A stretch of 16,687 nt of DNA from Bacillota bacterium (GCA_023424865.1 JAFADM010000031.1:1-16687), one strand, 5' to 3'. Shown: positions 1 to 6,549, counted from the first letter of the stretch. A program made the numbers and translations. Notes: generated by a model from the letters alone, not told the origin.

Positions 1-65
1 AGCCTGGCTGCCATCTTTGATTCAAGCCCTGTCTTGCTCAATATTGTAACTTCTTTAGCTACCAT
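1..65 (-). CDS. HPr-family protein lacking the phosphorylatable His (partial, 5' end only)
   Basis: Only the first 21 codons are inside the window; the gene continues past the left edge. The ATG at 65 is preceded by AGGAGG (75-80) at 9 nt spacing, an excellent ribosome binding site. The start MVAKEVTILSKTGLESKMAA matches the HPr/Crh N-terminus, whose usual active-site stretch is TGLHARPAA. Here His15 is Glu, Arg17 is Lys and Pro18 is Met. An HPr without His15 cannot be phosphorylated by PTS enzyme I, so a Crh-like regulatory role through a Ser46-type site is inferred; that site lies outside the window. Firmicute Crh has Gln at this position, and Glu variants exist among clostridial HPr-like proteins as far as I recall. 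The gene sits 88 bp downstream of the anti-sigma gene on the same strand and appears to have its own promoter. The family call rests on a short stretch. Confidence 0.72.
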   Translation of the reverse strand, partial: MVAKEVTILSKTGLESKMAAR

Positions 66-108
66 ATGATAATTCCTCCTAGCAGTTTCCAAATACTACT
101 GCTTAACT

Positions 109-137
109 ATTATACATGATGGCTTCTGAAAATAAAA
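109..137 (-). promoter_or_regulatory. Candidate sigma-A promoter of the HPr-like gene
   Basis: On the minus strand a perfect -10 box TATAAT occupies 114-109, about 43 nt upstream of the HPr-like ATG. This would give a leader of roughly 37 nt that contains the AGGAGG site. The -35 region at 17-nt spacing is poor (TTTTAT), so the promoter may be weak or activated. The spacing to the gene and the gap after the anti-sigma stop codon support it. Confidence 0.4.
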
Positions 138-153
138 GCTTTTTGTTGACAAG

Positions 154-732
154 TCAGCCGGTTCGTGCAAAAGTTCTTCCCCTTATAAGCATTGCAAGAA
201 AAGCGCCTATGAGCAATAGTGTGCCGCCTGAAAAAATAATAAGCAAAAGGGCCCAATTTCCCATCATTGCGGAAAGCGCGGGGAACAGCGCTGTCACATC
301 CAGGCCTAAAAAGGCCGTAATGTTTAAAAGGCTGTAGGAAATTAAACGGGCCACCGTGATGAGGGACACCAGCAAAAAGGATTTGAAGCCGGGCATAAAC
401 AGGTACAGCACAAGAAAAAGGCTTAAAAGGGCCGTACCGGCGATTTTCATATAGGAAAAAGGCTCCTTTTTCGCCAGAATCGCGGTTTTCGCCACCTGCT
501 CCATGATTCGGGACTTAAGGCAGGTTGGAACCACCACCTCACCCACTTCACGCAGGGTTTTCCTGACTATTTCCCAGGTTTCCAGCTCCATTTGGCACAG
601 GCGGCACGAGGAAGCATGTTTTTTAAGCCGCTGCTCGTCTTCTCTTGAAAGCCCGCCTTCCAGATAAAGCTGGAACTCATCCTCTTCAATGCAGGCGGAG
701 CCCTGTTTAAATTTTTCCCTGTCGGGCTTCAT
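154..732 (-). CDS. Membrane-anchored zinc-finger (ZAS-type) anti-sigma factor
   Basis: The 192-residue product begins at the second of two adjacent ATG codons (735 or 732). GGGAGGG lies just upstream, 6 nt from the second ATG, and the open frame further upstream only overlaps the sigma gene. The N-terminus carries the anti-sigma zinc motif HxxxCxxC (His39, Cys43, Cys46) in a helical segment that resembles the zf-HC2/ZAS fold. Three hydrophobic segments follow: roughly residues 90-112, a stretch around 115-145, and a last one before the basic C-terminus. The family binds a cognate ECF sigma factor in the cytoplasm and releases it on a membrane or redox signal. The gene starts 22 nt after the sigma stop codon, the classic sigma/anti-sigma pair arrangement. 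The signal sensed is unknown. The zinc motif HxxxCxxC can be redox sensitive in some ZAS proteins (RsrA type), which would fit the Rnf neighbourhood, but that is inference. Confidence 0.8.
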   Translation of the reverse strand: MKPDREKFKQGSACIEEDEFQLYLEGGLSREDEQRLKKHASSCRLCQMELETWEIVRKTLREVGEVVVPTCLKSRIMEQVAKTAILAKKEPFSYMKIAGTALLSLFLVLYLFMPGFKSFLLVSLITVARLISYSLLNITAFLGLDVTALFPALSAMMGNWALLLIIFSGGTLLLIGAFLAMLIRGRTFARTG

Positions 733-754
733 CATTATCCCTCCCGTGGACCGG

Positions 755-1282
755 TCAATAGCCTTCCAGTGCTTCCTTAAGCATTTTTCTGGCTCGAAAG
801 ATCCTGTTTTTAACAATACTCATGGGGACCCTCATATGCTCCGCAATTTCTTCATACTTAAGCCCGGAAACATGGTACAAAAGCAAGGGCTGCTTGTACT
901 TGGGATCCAGCGCATTTACAAGATAATCCAGCTTTTCCTTTTTATCCTTGCGAACCGCATAATCCTCCGGGGTTTCCCCTTTGTCGGCAATTTCGAAGGC
1001 TTCATCCAAAGGCGTAAGATCCCGCCTCTTTCTCAGCATATCGCTGCAGGTATTGGTGGTGATGCGGGTAAGCCAGGTGGAAAAGCGAAACTCAGGATTA
1101 TAGGAACGCAAATGCTTGAAGGCCTTAATAAAAGCCTCCTGAGATGCATCCTCCGCCAGGGCGGAATCCTTTAAATAGTTCAGGGCAATGGAGTACACCA
1201 GCCTCTGATACTTTTCCACCAGTTTTTCAAACTCCTGGGTTTTACCTTCCAGACAGAGTTTGACCACATCGTAGTCCTGCAT
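755..1282 (-). CDS. ECF-family RNA polymerase sigma factor
   Basis: The 175-residue product has the two-domain layout of sigma-70 group IV. Region 2 spans about residues 15-85 (YQRLVYSIALNYLKD, then AEDASQEAFIKAFKHL, then STWLTRITTNTCSDMLRKRR). Region 4 spans about 120-172 (KYKQPLLLYHVSGLKYEEIA, then a helix-turn-helix ending VKNRIFRARKMLKEAL). The start is taken at the ATG at 1282 because GGGAG lies 6 nt upstream; an in-frame TTG at 1300 would add six residues but has no better site. It is followed after 22 nt by a ZAS anti-sigma gene. It lies 96 bp downstream of rnfB on the same strand, so some readthrough from the rnf operon is possible. Target promoters are unknown. No convincing GGAAC/CGTC-type autoregulatory promoter could be recognised in the 96-bp gap. 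Confidence 0.9.
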   Translation of the reverse strand: MQDYDVVKLCLEGKTQEFEKLVEKYQRLVYSIALNYLKDSALAEDASQEAFIKAFKHLRSYNPEFRFSTWLTRITTNTCSDMLRKRRDLTPLDEAFEIADKGETPEDYAVRKDKKEKLDYLVNALDPKYKQPLLLYHVSGLKYEEIAEHMRVPMSIVKNRIFRARKMLKEALEGY

Positions 1283-1299
1283 ATCCGTCTCCCGTAACA

Positions 1300-1316
1300 A
1301 AGGCCGAACCGGCCTT
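1300..1316 (-). terminator. Hairpin between rnfB and the sigma gene (putative terminator or attenuator)
   Basis: A perfect 7-bp inverted repeat AAGGCCG / CGGCCTT with a 3-nt loop lies 63 nt past the rnfB stop. On the minus strand it is followed by TTTGTT, an imperfect U tract. It could end the rnf transcript or partly uncouple rnf from the sigma gene. It lies only 18 nt upstream of the sigma ATG, so it could also affect translation of that mRNA. Confidence 0.45.
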
Positions 1317-1378
1317 CTTTAGTATGATACGTTTGGCGAAGGATAATGTCTGATCCAATGTGTTTCTATTAATTCCCT

Positions 1379-2182
1379 CTAGGCCAGTCTTTTGGCCATG
1401 TAATTTCCTATACACTTTTGAGGGCAAACCTCGCTGCATTGACCGCAGTTAATGCATTTGGCGGCATCGATACGCGCCACGTTATTTTCAACGGTTACCG
1501 CATTGCTTGGGCACACCCGGACGCACTTCTGACAGCCGATACAGGCTGTTTTACACTGCTTGCGGGCAATACCGCCCTTTTCCTGACTGGCGCAGGTTAC
1601 CGTAAATCCGGTAAGAACAGGGACCTGCTTTATAATGCCCTTTGGGCAGATATTGACGCATTTTCCGCAGCCGGTGCATTTGTCGGGCAGTACCCTTGCA
1701 AGGCCGTTTTCAACCACAATGGCATCAAAGGGACAAACCCGGCTGCAGCTTCCCAGACCCAGACAGCCATACGCGCAGGCATTCATGCCTGCTGCCAGGA
1801 GGTTTGCAGCATTGCAGTCCTCAATTCCGTCGTAATTGTATTTTCTTCCGGTGTTGGTATAGTCCCCCTGGCAAATAACCCGGGCTACGGTTACCTCCAC
1901 GCTGCCTTCCTCCACACCCATCACCTCGGATACGGCGGATACCATGGCCGCTCCGCCAACAGGGCAGCGTCCGGCAGGAGCACCATCATTGACAATCGCC
2001 TCCGCAAGGCCGTCACAGCCTGAAAAGCCACAGGCTCCGCAGTTGGCTCCCGGAAGAAGCTCCCGGACCCTGGACACCCGCTCGTCAACAGGAACGGCAA
2101 AGACCTTGGATGCATAGGAAAGGCCAAGGCCAAAAACAATGCCCAATCCGGAAATAACGAATATAGGTACCATAATTTCCAT
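1379..2182 (-). CDS. rnfB: Rnf complex subunit B (multi-cluster ferredoxin-like protein)
   Basis: RnfB is thought to accept electrons from reduced ferredoxin on the cytoplasmic face and pass them into the membrane part of the Rnf ferredoxin:NAD+ oxidoreductase. The 267-residue product has an N-terminal membrane anchor (about residues 4-28). A [4Fe-4S] domain follows with Cys48, Cys51, Cys56 and Cys73 (NCGACGFSGC...RCP). Four ferredoxin-type cluster motifs come next: around Cys136-Cys150, Cys169/172/175/179, Cys214/217/220/224 and Cys243/246/249/253. Length and cluster number match the clostridial form. The ATG at 2182 has GGAGG at 9 nt spacing. It is the last gene of the operon, 14 nt after rnfA. 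Confidence 0.97.
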   Translation of the reverse strand: MEIMVPIFVISGLGIVFGLGLSYASKVFAVPVDERVSRVRELLPGANCGACGFSGCDGLAEAIVNDGAPAGRCPVGGAAMVSAVSEVMGVEEGSVEVTVARVICQGDYTNTGRKYNYDGIEDCNAANLLAAGMNACAYGCLGLGSCSRVCPFDAIVVENGLARVLPDKCTGCGKCVNICPKGIIKQVPVLTGFTVTCASQEKGGIARKQCKTACIGCQKCVRVCPSNAVTVENNVARIDAAKCINCGQCSEVCPQKCIGNYMAKRLA

Positions 2183-2196
2183 TTACGCTTTCCTCC

Positions 2197-2778
2197 TTAC
2201 TTTATAATGAGTCCTGCAAAACCAATAAAGGCCACAGACACTAACGAAGCCGAAATAAGGGCTATAGGCATGCCCTTGAAAGATTCGGGAATATCACAGG
2301 CTTCCAGACGTTCTCTGACGCCCGAAAACAGGATGAGAGCCAAGGTGAAGCCCAGCCCTGCGGAAAAACCGAATACCACGGCCTGAAGCAGGGTATAGCC
2401 TCTCTCCACATTAATGAGGGCTGATCCGAGAACCGCGCAGTTGGTGGTAATTAAGGGAAGATAAATGCCAAGGGCCTTATAAAGGGGAGGCATCATTTTC
2501 TTCATAATGGTTTCCACCAGCTGAACCAGGGCGGCGATAGCCAGAATAAAGGCAATGGTCTGGAGATAGGACAGACCGAAAGGCTCAAGCAGGAACTCGT
2601 TGATGCACCAGGTTAAAAGTGAGGACAGGGTCATGATGAACACCACAGCTCCGCTCATGCCAAGGGCGGTGGACAATTTTTTTGAAACGCCAAGGAAAGG
2701 GCAAATACCCAGAAACTTTGATAAAACAAAGTTTTCCATAAACATGGCGCCAATTAAAATAACCAGTAATTCCTTCAT
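2197..2778 (-). CDS. rnfA: Rnf complex membrane subunit A
   Basis: The 193-residue product is an integral membrane protein with about six transmembrane helices, the normal size for RnfA/NqrE. Conserved signatures are MENFVLSKFLGICPFLG near residues 14-30 and the inverted partner TTNCAVLG near residues 110-117. In RnfA/RnfE and NqrD/NqrE these cysteines contribute to an iron-sulfur cluster in the middle of the membrane. The start overlaps the rnfE stop as ATGA (2775-2778), a sign of translational coupling. RnfA and RnfE are homologous and pack as an inverted pair in the complex. Confidence 0.97.
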   Translation of the reverse strand: MKELLVILIGAMFMENFVLSKFLGICPFLGVSKKLSTALGMSGAVVFIMTLSSLLTWCINEFLLEPFGLSYLQTIAFILAIAALVQLVETIMKKMMPPLYKALGIYLPLITTNCAVLGSALINVERGYTLLQAVVFGFSAGLGFTLALILFSGVRERLEACDIPESFKGMPIALISASLVSVAFIGFAGLIIK

Positions 2779-3458
2779 CCGTTTTTACCTCCAGGTGCAC
2801 AGTGTTGTTCGCCGCAGCCCGCACAGCCGACGCAGCCGATGGCCTTTTTAGCCTGCTTATCGCCTCTTGTAATGTAATTAACAAGGGCGATAAGGCCTCC
2901 AAGAACAAGAAAGCCGCCGGGAGGAAGTATCATGATGGTTGCCGGGTCAAACAGGTCCGCTGTCAGGGTGATGCCCATCCAGGTGCCTGCTCCCAGAAAT
3001 TCACGTATGGATCCGATGATGAAAAGAGCCGCCGTAAAACCAAGGCCCATTCCCACTCCGTCTACAACGGAAAGCCAGGGACCGTTTTTACAGGCGAACA
3101 TTTCAGCGCGGGCAAAGAGAATGCAGTTTACAACAATGAGAGGAATAAAAATGCCCAGCTGCTTGTTAAGCTCCGGTAAAAACGCGGCCAGCAGCATTTG
3201 AACAATGGTTGTAAAGCCTGCAATCACTGTAATGAAAACAGGGATTCTCACTTTATCGGGAACAATTTTTCTTATAAGTGAAATAAAAAGATTGGAGAAG
3301 ATGAGAACCACCGTTGCCGCCAATCCCATTCCCAGGCCGTTTTTCGCCATGGTGGTTACCGCCATGGACGGGCACATGCCCAATATGAGCCTTAAAGTAG
3401 GATTCTCTTTAATAAGTCCGTTAGTAAGAACGGACAGAGAGGTCTTTTTTTCAGCCAT
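2775..3458 (-). CDS. rnfE: Rnf complex membrane subunit E with cysteine-rich C-terminal tail
   Basis: The 227-residue product matches RnfE/NqrD: about six transmembrane helices, the first cysteine signature GMCPSMAVTT around residues 27-36, and the second VVNCILFARAEMFA in the middle. These supply ligands for the intramembrane iron-sulfur cluster shared with RnfA. The last 22 residues add a soluble tail with Cys209, Cys212, Cys215 and Cys220 (CxxCxxCx4C), after a lysine-rich stretch. This tail is not part of the core fold. The ATG at 3458 has a GGAGGGG element about 11 nt upstream, inside the end of rnfG. The gene overlaps rnfA by 4 nt downstream and follows rnfG by 5 nt. Confidence 0.96.
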   Translation of the reverse strand: MAEKKTSLSVLTNGLIKENPTLRLILGMCPSMAVTTMAKNGLGMGLAATVVLIFSNLFISLIRKIVPDKVRIPVFITVIAGFTTIVQMLLAAFLPELNKQLGIFIPLIVVNCILFARAEMFACKNGPWLSVVDGVGMGLGFTAALFIIGSIREFLGAGTWMGITLTADLFDPATIMILPPGGFLVLGGLIALVNYITRGDKQAKKAIGCVGCAGCGEQHCAPGGKNG

Positions 3459-3463
3459 AGACG

Positions 3464-4057
3464 TTATTTCCCCTCCTCCAGAATGGTTTTAATGAGTTCC
3501 AGGGCATCATCGACACCGTTGGTCACAGCTCTGGACGAAATAGTGGCACCGCTTATGGCCTCCACCTCACTGTCCGAGGACGGCGGGTTTTTTACCACAT
3601 TGAATAGTCCTGCGGGTACAGCCCCCAGAAACTGATCCTTAAAGGCAGGCTCCGCAGCCTTCGAACCAAGGCCCGGCGTTTCATTATGACTGGTAATGAC
3701 CACACCGGTTGTTTCCATTTGCATATTAACACCTATAAAAAGGTTAATATCGCCGCCATAACCCTTTGTTGCCACCTGGGCCACATAACCGGCAGGGGTA
3801 TCGCCATTTGCGGCCTCATAGACACCCACAATACGCTCGGACACCGAATAGCCCTCCCCTGTGAGCTCCTCGGCCGTCTTAATTTCCGAAAAACTGTTGG
3901 CTCCGGGCAGAACCTGGGTCAAAGCCTCAATTTTGGCCAGCCTTTCACTTTCATCAATAATTGGGCCGGTAACACCGTTTACCACTGCAAGCGCCCCGGT
4001 AACCACAAGACAAACCACTGCAAGTATGAGCGTGGGCTTTATCATTTCCTTAAACAC
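3464..4057 (-). CDS. rnfG: Rnf complex subunit G (covalent FMN carrier)
   Basis: RnfG is a membrane-anchored extracytoplasmic flavoprotein homologous to NqrC. One N-terminal transmembrane helix (about residues 7-28) is followed by the FMN-binding domain. The flavinylation motif SGATISS is present near the C-terminus, with the acceptor threonine at about residue 172. The start is taken at GTG 4057, which lies 8 nt after GGAGG. An ATG at 4063 is also in frame but only 2 nt after the same GGAGG; two residues differ. The ribosome binding site is formed by the last codons of rnfD, and the two genes overlap by 8 nt. Covalent FMN attachment needs an ApbE-type flavin transferase, which is not in this window. 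Confidence 0.95.
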   Translation of the reverse strand: MFKEMIKPTLILAVVCLVVTGALAVVNGVTGPIIDESERLAKIEALTQVLPGANSFSEIKTAEELTGEGYSVSERIVGVYEAANGDTPAGYVAQVATKGYGGDINLFIGVNMQMETTGVVITSHNETPGLGSKAAEPAFKDQFLGAVPAGLFNVVKNPPSSDSEVEAISGATISSRAVTNGVDDALELIKTILEEGK

Positions 4058-5003
4058 GGACATCACCTCCAAAACGCTTTGGCAGGGTGTACCTGTCAAT
4101 GAGGGGTGTAACGATATTCATTAAAAGGATGGCATAGGAAACACCCTCGGGAAGGTTGGTATAGTTTCGGAAGACCACAGTGAGAAGACCGCAGCCAAAG
4201 GCATAGATTAAAACACCCTTCCGGGTCATAGGGCTTGTTGTGTAATCCGTCGCCATAAAAATAGCGCCCAGCATTAGGCCGCCTGCAAGCATTTGATAGA
4301 AGGGTTCTCCTGTAAAGAGGCCGTTTGTGCCCAATACCCAGGAAAACACACCAACGGTTCCTATATAGACCACGGGAATATGCCAGCTGATAACGCCCCT
4401 AACAATAAGGTAAGCGCCTCCGATAAGAAGTGCCAGGGCTGAGGTTTCACCGATGGAACCGCCCTTAAGGCCCAGAAACATCTGTGAAAGCTGGGGCAGT
4501 ACGCCTCCCTCCTTGAGAACCGAGAGAGGTGTGGCCTGACTGATTGCATCGGCCCCCGTTCCCGAAAAGGGCGCCACCCAGTCGGTCATTCTGGCGCCAT
4601 AGGCAACAAGGAGTATCACCCGGGCCGCAAGAGCCGGATTTACAAAATTCTGGCCTATACCGCCATAAAGCTGTTTAACAATAACAATGGCAAAAAAAGC
4701 TCCGATTACGGCCATCCAAAGTGGAATGGTGGGCGACAGGTTAAGGGCCAGAAGAAGGCCGGTAACAGCCGCGCTTAAATCCGACAGGGTATTGCTCCTT
4801 TTTAAAAGACGCCGTGTCAGATATTCAAAGCACAGACACGCCAGTACGGTAACCCCAATGACCAAAAGCGTCCTGGGCCCGAAAAAATAAACACCGGCAG
4901 CCGTTGCGGGTATAAGTGCAAGGAGTACATCCAGCATGATTCTTTGAGTGGTACCGCCGCTGCGGATGTGGGGCGACGAACTCACTGACAGTAAATTATC
5001 CAA
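4050..5003 (-). CDS. rnfD: Rnf complex membrane subunit D (covalent FMN carrier)
   Basis: RnfD is the large integral membrane subunit, homologous to NqrB, with about ten transmembrane helices. The start is taken at TTG 5003, giving a 317-residue protein that begins MDNLLSVSSSPHIRS, the usual RnfD beginning. GGGGG (5010-5014) lies 6 nt upstream. An ATG at 5018 that overlaps the rnfC stop codon (TAATG) is in frame but sits at the wrong distance from this site. Conserved motifs include GGIGQNFVNPALAARV. The flavinylation region reads DAISQATPLS, keeping the acceptor threonine (about residue 158), though the usual SGAT is SQAT here. The gene lies 14 nt after rnfC and overlaps rnfG. Confidence 0.95.
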   Translation of the reverse strand: MDNLLSVSSSPHIRSGGTTQRIMLDVLLALIPATAAGVYFFGPRTLLVIGVTVLACLCFEYLTRRLLKRSNTLSDLSAAVTGLLLALNLSPTIPLWMAVIGAFFAIVIVKQLYGGIGQNFVNPALAARVILLVAYGARMTDWVAPFSGTGADAISQATPLSVLKEGGVLPQLSQMFLGLKGGSIGETSALALLIGGAYLIVRGVISWHIPVVYIGTVGVFSWVLGTNGLFTGEPFYQMLAGGLMLGAIFMATDYTTSPMTRKGVLIYAFGCGLLTVVFRNYTNLPEGVSYAILLMNIVTPLIDRYTLPKRFGGDVRV

Positions 5004-5017
5004 TTCTATCCCCCTCA

Positions 5018-6331
5018 TTAACGTTTGCCGGTTCGGCGCAGATGATCCTTGCCCAGGCGTATGGACTGTACCAGAAGCCTCTTGGCAGGACATACATACA
5101 CGCAGGAACCGCATTCGACGCAATCCATGATGTTGTATTTATTCAAATCCTCATAAATTTCAGCTTTCACCATGCGATCCAGCTCAAAGGGAAGAAGGTG
5201 CACAGGACATGCTCTGACACATCTCCCGCAACGGATGCAGGCGGATTCGGGAGGTATTTTACCAAGCTTTTCATCCAAGGCCAAAAGGGCGTTGGTATTT
5301 TTAATGACCGGAAGCTCCGCAGAATACAGAGCCACTCCCATCATGGGTCCGCCCATGACGAGCTTGGCAGGCTCATTCTTAAAGCCTCCGCAAAAAGCAA
5401 ACACCTCGCTGACAGGTGTGCCGATAAGCACCTCCACATTTTGAGCTTTTACCACCTGCGGCCCGTCTACGGTAACCCGCTTCTTAATAAGTGGCATACC
5501 GGTTTCCAGATAGCTGGATATAAAGGCGGCGCTTGTAACATTAAGGACGATGCAGCCGGCATCGGCAGGAAGCTTTCCCGGAGGAACTTCCCTTCCTGTA
5601 AGAGCGTAAATAAGCATTTTTTCCGCTCCCTGGGGATAGCGCGCAGGCAGAGCATGAACCGTTATATTGGAATAAGGCCGGGCCGCTTCCGTTAAAACCT
5701 TTACCGCTTCGGGCTTATTATCCTCGATACCGATAACTGCCCTTTCCACACCGGTCCATTTTAAAGCCTGCAAAATACCGTTTATAACATGAGCGGTATT
5801 TTCAAGACATTCCCGGTAATCGGCGGTAATATAAGGCTCACATTCCGCAGCATTGATGATAAGCGTGTCCACCTTGGAGTCCTTGGGCGGCTTAAGCTTA
5901 ACATGAGCCGGAAAGCCCGCTCCGCCAAGACCTGTAAGTCCCGATGCCCTCACGGCTTTTAAGAAGGTTTCCTGACTGTCAACTTTAGGAGGTGCAAGCT
6001 CCTCCCAATGCATCTGCTCTCCGTCGGGTTTAATTTCCACGCATAAGACAGGCTTATTTCCGGAAATTAAACGCGGCTCCACCCCTGTAACTGTCCCGGA
6101 TACGCTTGAGTGTATGGGAGCACTGACAAAGGCCTCTGTGTCTCCCACAACCTGGCCTACCTTTACGGTATCGCCTTTTTTAACCTGAGGCTGACACGGT
6201 GCCCCGAGATGCTGAGTCATGGGCAGTACAATTTTCTCAGGCACTCCCATGGCGATGGTTTTGCAATCAGCAGTATTCTTACCCTGGGGAGGATGTACAC
6301 CCCCACTGAATACATGCAGTTTCAATAGCAT
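5018..6331 (-). CDS. rnfC: Rnf complex subunit C (NADH-binding flavin/iron-sulfur subunit)
   Basis: RnfC is the cytoplasmic subunit where NAD+ is reduced, related to NuoF/Nqo1. The 437-residue product starts with the RnfC barrel-sandwich domain (HVFSGGVHPPQGK). The flavin/NAD-binding glycine motif GLTGLGGAGFPAHVKL follows at residues 131-146, then an SLBB-like segment. Two ferredoxin-type [4Fe-4S] motifs come last: Cys365/368/371/375 and Cys404/407/410/414. Length is normal for Clostridia. The ATG at 6331 follows AGGGGTGA directly. It is the first gene of the operon, transcribed away from asnB. Confidence 0.97.
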   Translation of the reverse strand: MLLKLHVFSGGVHPPQGKNTADCKTIAMGVPEKIVLPMTQHLGAPCQPQVKKGDTVKVGQVVGDTEAFVSAPIHSSVSGTVTGVEPRLISGNKPVLCVEIKPDGEQMHWEELAPPKVDSQETFLKAVRASGLTGLGGAGFPAHVKLKPPKDSKVDTLIINAAECEPYITADYRECLENTAHVINGILQALKWTGVERAVIGIEDNKPEAVKVLTEAARPYSNITVHALPARYPQGAEKMLIYALTGREVPPGKLPADAGCIVLNVTSAAFISSYLETGMPLIKKRVTVDGPQVVKAQNVEVLIGTPVSEVFAFCGGFKNEPAKLVMGGPMMGVALYSAELPVIKNTNALLALDEKLGKIPPESACIRCGRCVRACPVHLLPFELDRMVKAEIYEDLNKYNIMDCVECGSCVYVCPAKRLLVQSIRLGKDHLRRTGKR

Positions 6332-6391
6332 TCACCCCTGCTTCAATTAAAATCATTGGCTGTAATTTGACTGCATTAAGACGCGGTTTTG

Positions 6392-6420
6392 ATTATAAAT
6401 AGGATTGCATTTTGAATACA
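6392..6420 (-). promoter_or_regulatory. Candidate proximal rnf promoter
   Basis: On the minus strand a perfect -10 box TATAAT lies at 6397-6392, about 60 nt upstream of the rnfC ATG. The -35 region at 17-18 nt is weak (TGTATT or TTGTAT). Direction and position fit transcription of rnfCDGEAB. The assignment is from pattern only. Confidence 0.45.
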
Positions 6421-6451
6421 ATATACACGGCAATATGTTCCCGCCTTTATT

Positions 6452-6483
6452 ATCATAACATGTTTCCAACTAATTTGGAACAT
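6452..6483 (-). promoter_or_regulatory. Candidate distal rnf promoter overlapped by an inverted repeat
   Basis: On the minus strand, TTCCAA (6480-6475) and TATGAT (6457-6452) are separated by exactly 17 nt. The same place holds an inverted repeat, ATGTTTCCAA / TTGGAACAT, at 6460-6483 with one bulged base and a 5-nt centre. A protein bound there would cover the -35 box and spacer. The -10 box is good, but the -35 box matches the consensus at only three of six positions. The repeat could alternatively serve asnB or be chance in AT-rich DNA. Confidence 0.33.
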
Positions 6484-6511
6484 TTTATTGCTTGTTAAAT
6501 TAATCTCAAAG

Positions 6512-6549
6512 TCACTTGTATAGCGGGTTCTGCATATACTGGCAAGTGA
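6512..6549. repeat. Long-loop inverted repeat in the rnf-asnB divergent region
   Basis: Perfect 7-bp arms TCACTTG (6512-6518) and CAAGTGA (6543-6549) enclose 24 nt. Within that, TATA/TATA and GC/GC can pair again around a GGGTTCT loop. The rest of 6332-6704 is AT-rich DNA holding the promoter candidates listed. A short open frame at 6376-6564 on the minus strand lacks a ribosome binding site and is not called. No T-box or other known riboswitch signature was recognised there. Confidence 0.4.

Noticed and set aside
134..143. AAAAGCTTTT palindrome after the anti-sigma gene as a terminator
   Set aside because: It is short and AT-only apart from the centre, so a stable hairpin is unlikely.
689..1174. 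161-codon plus-strand open frame opposite the sigma/anti-sigma genes
   Set aside because: It runs across two well-supported minus-strand genes and has no recognisable domain.
1283..1378. Autoregulatory ECF promoter upstream of the sigma gene
   Set aside because: GGATC and CGTAT strings occur on the minus strand, but the spacing of 20 nt and the weak match to GGAAC/CGTC are not convincing.
1418..2023. 201-codon open frame on the plus strand opposite rnfB
   Set aside because: It is antisense to the cysteine-rich RnfB frame, with no family resemblance or supporting start signal.
5042..5695. 217-codon open frame on the plus strand opposite rnfC
   Set aside because: The rnfC frame on the other strand carries both ferredoxin motifs. 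The plus-strand product shows no domain.
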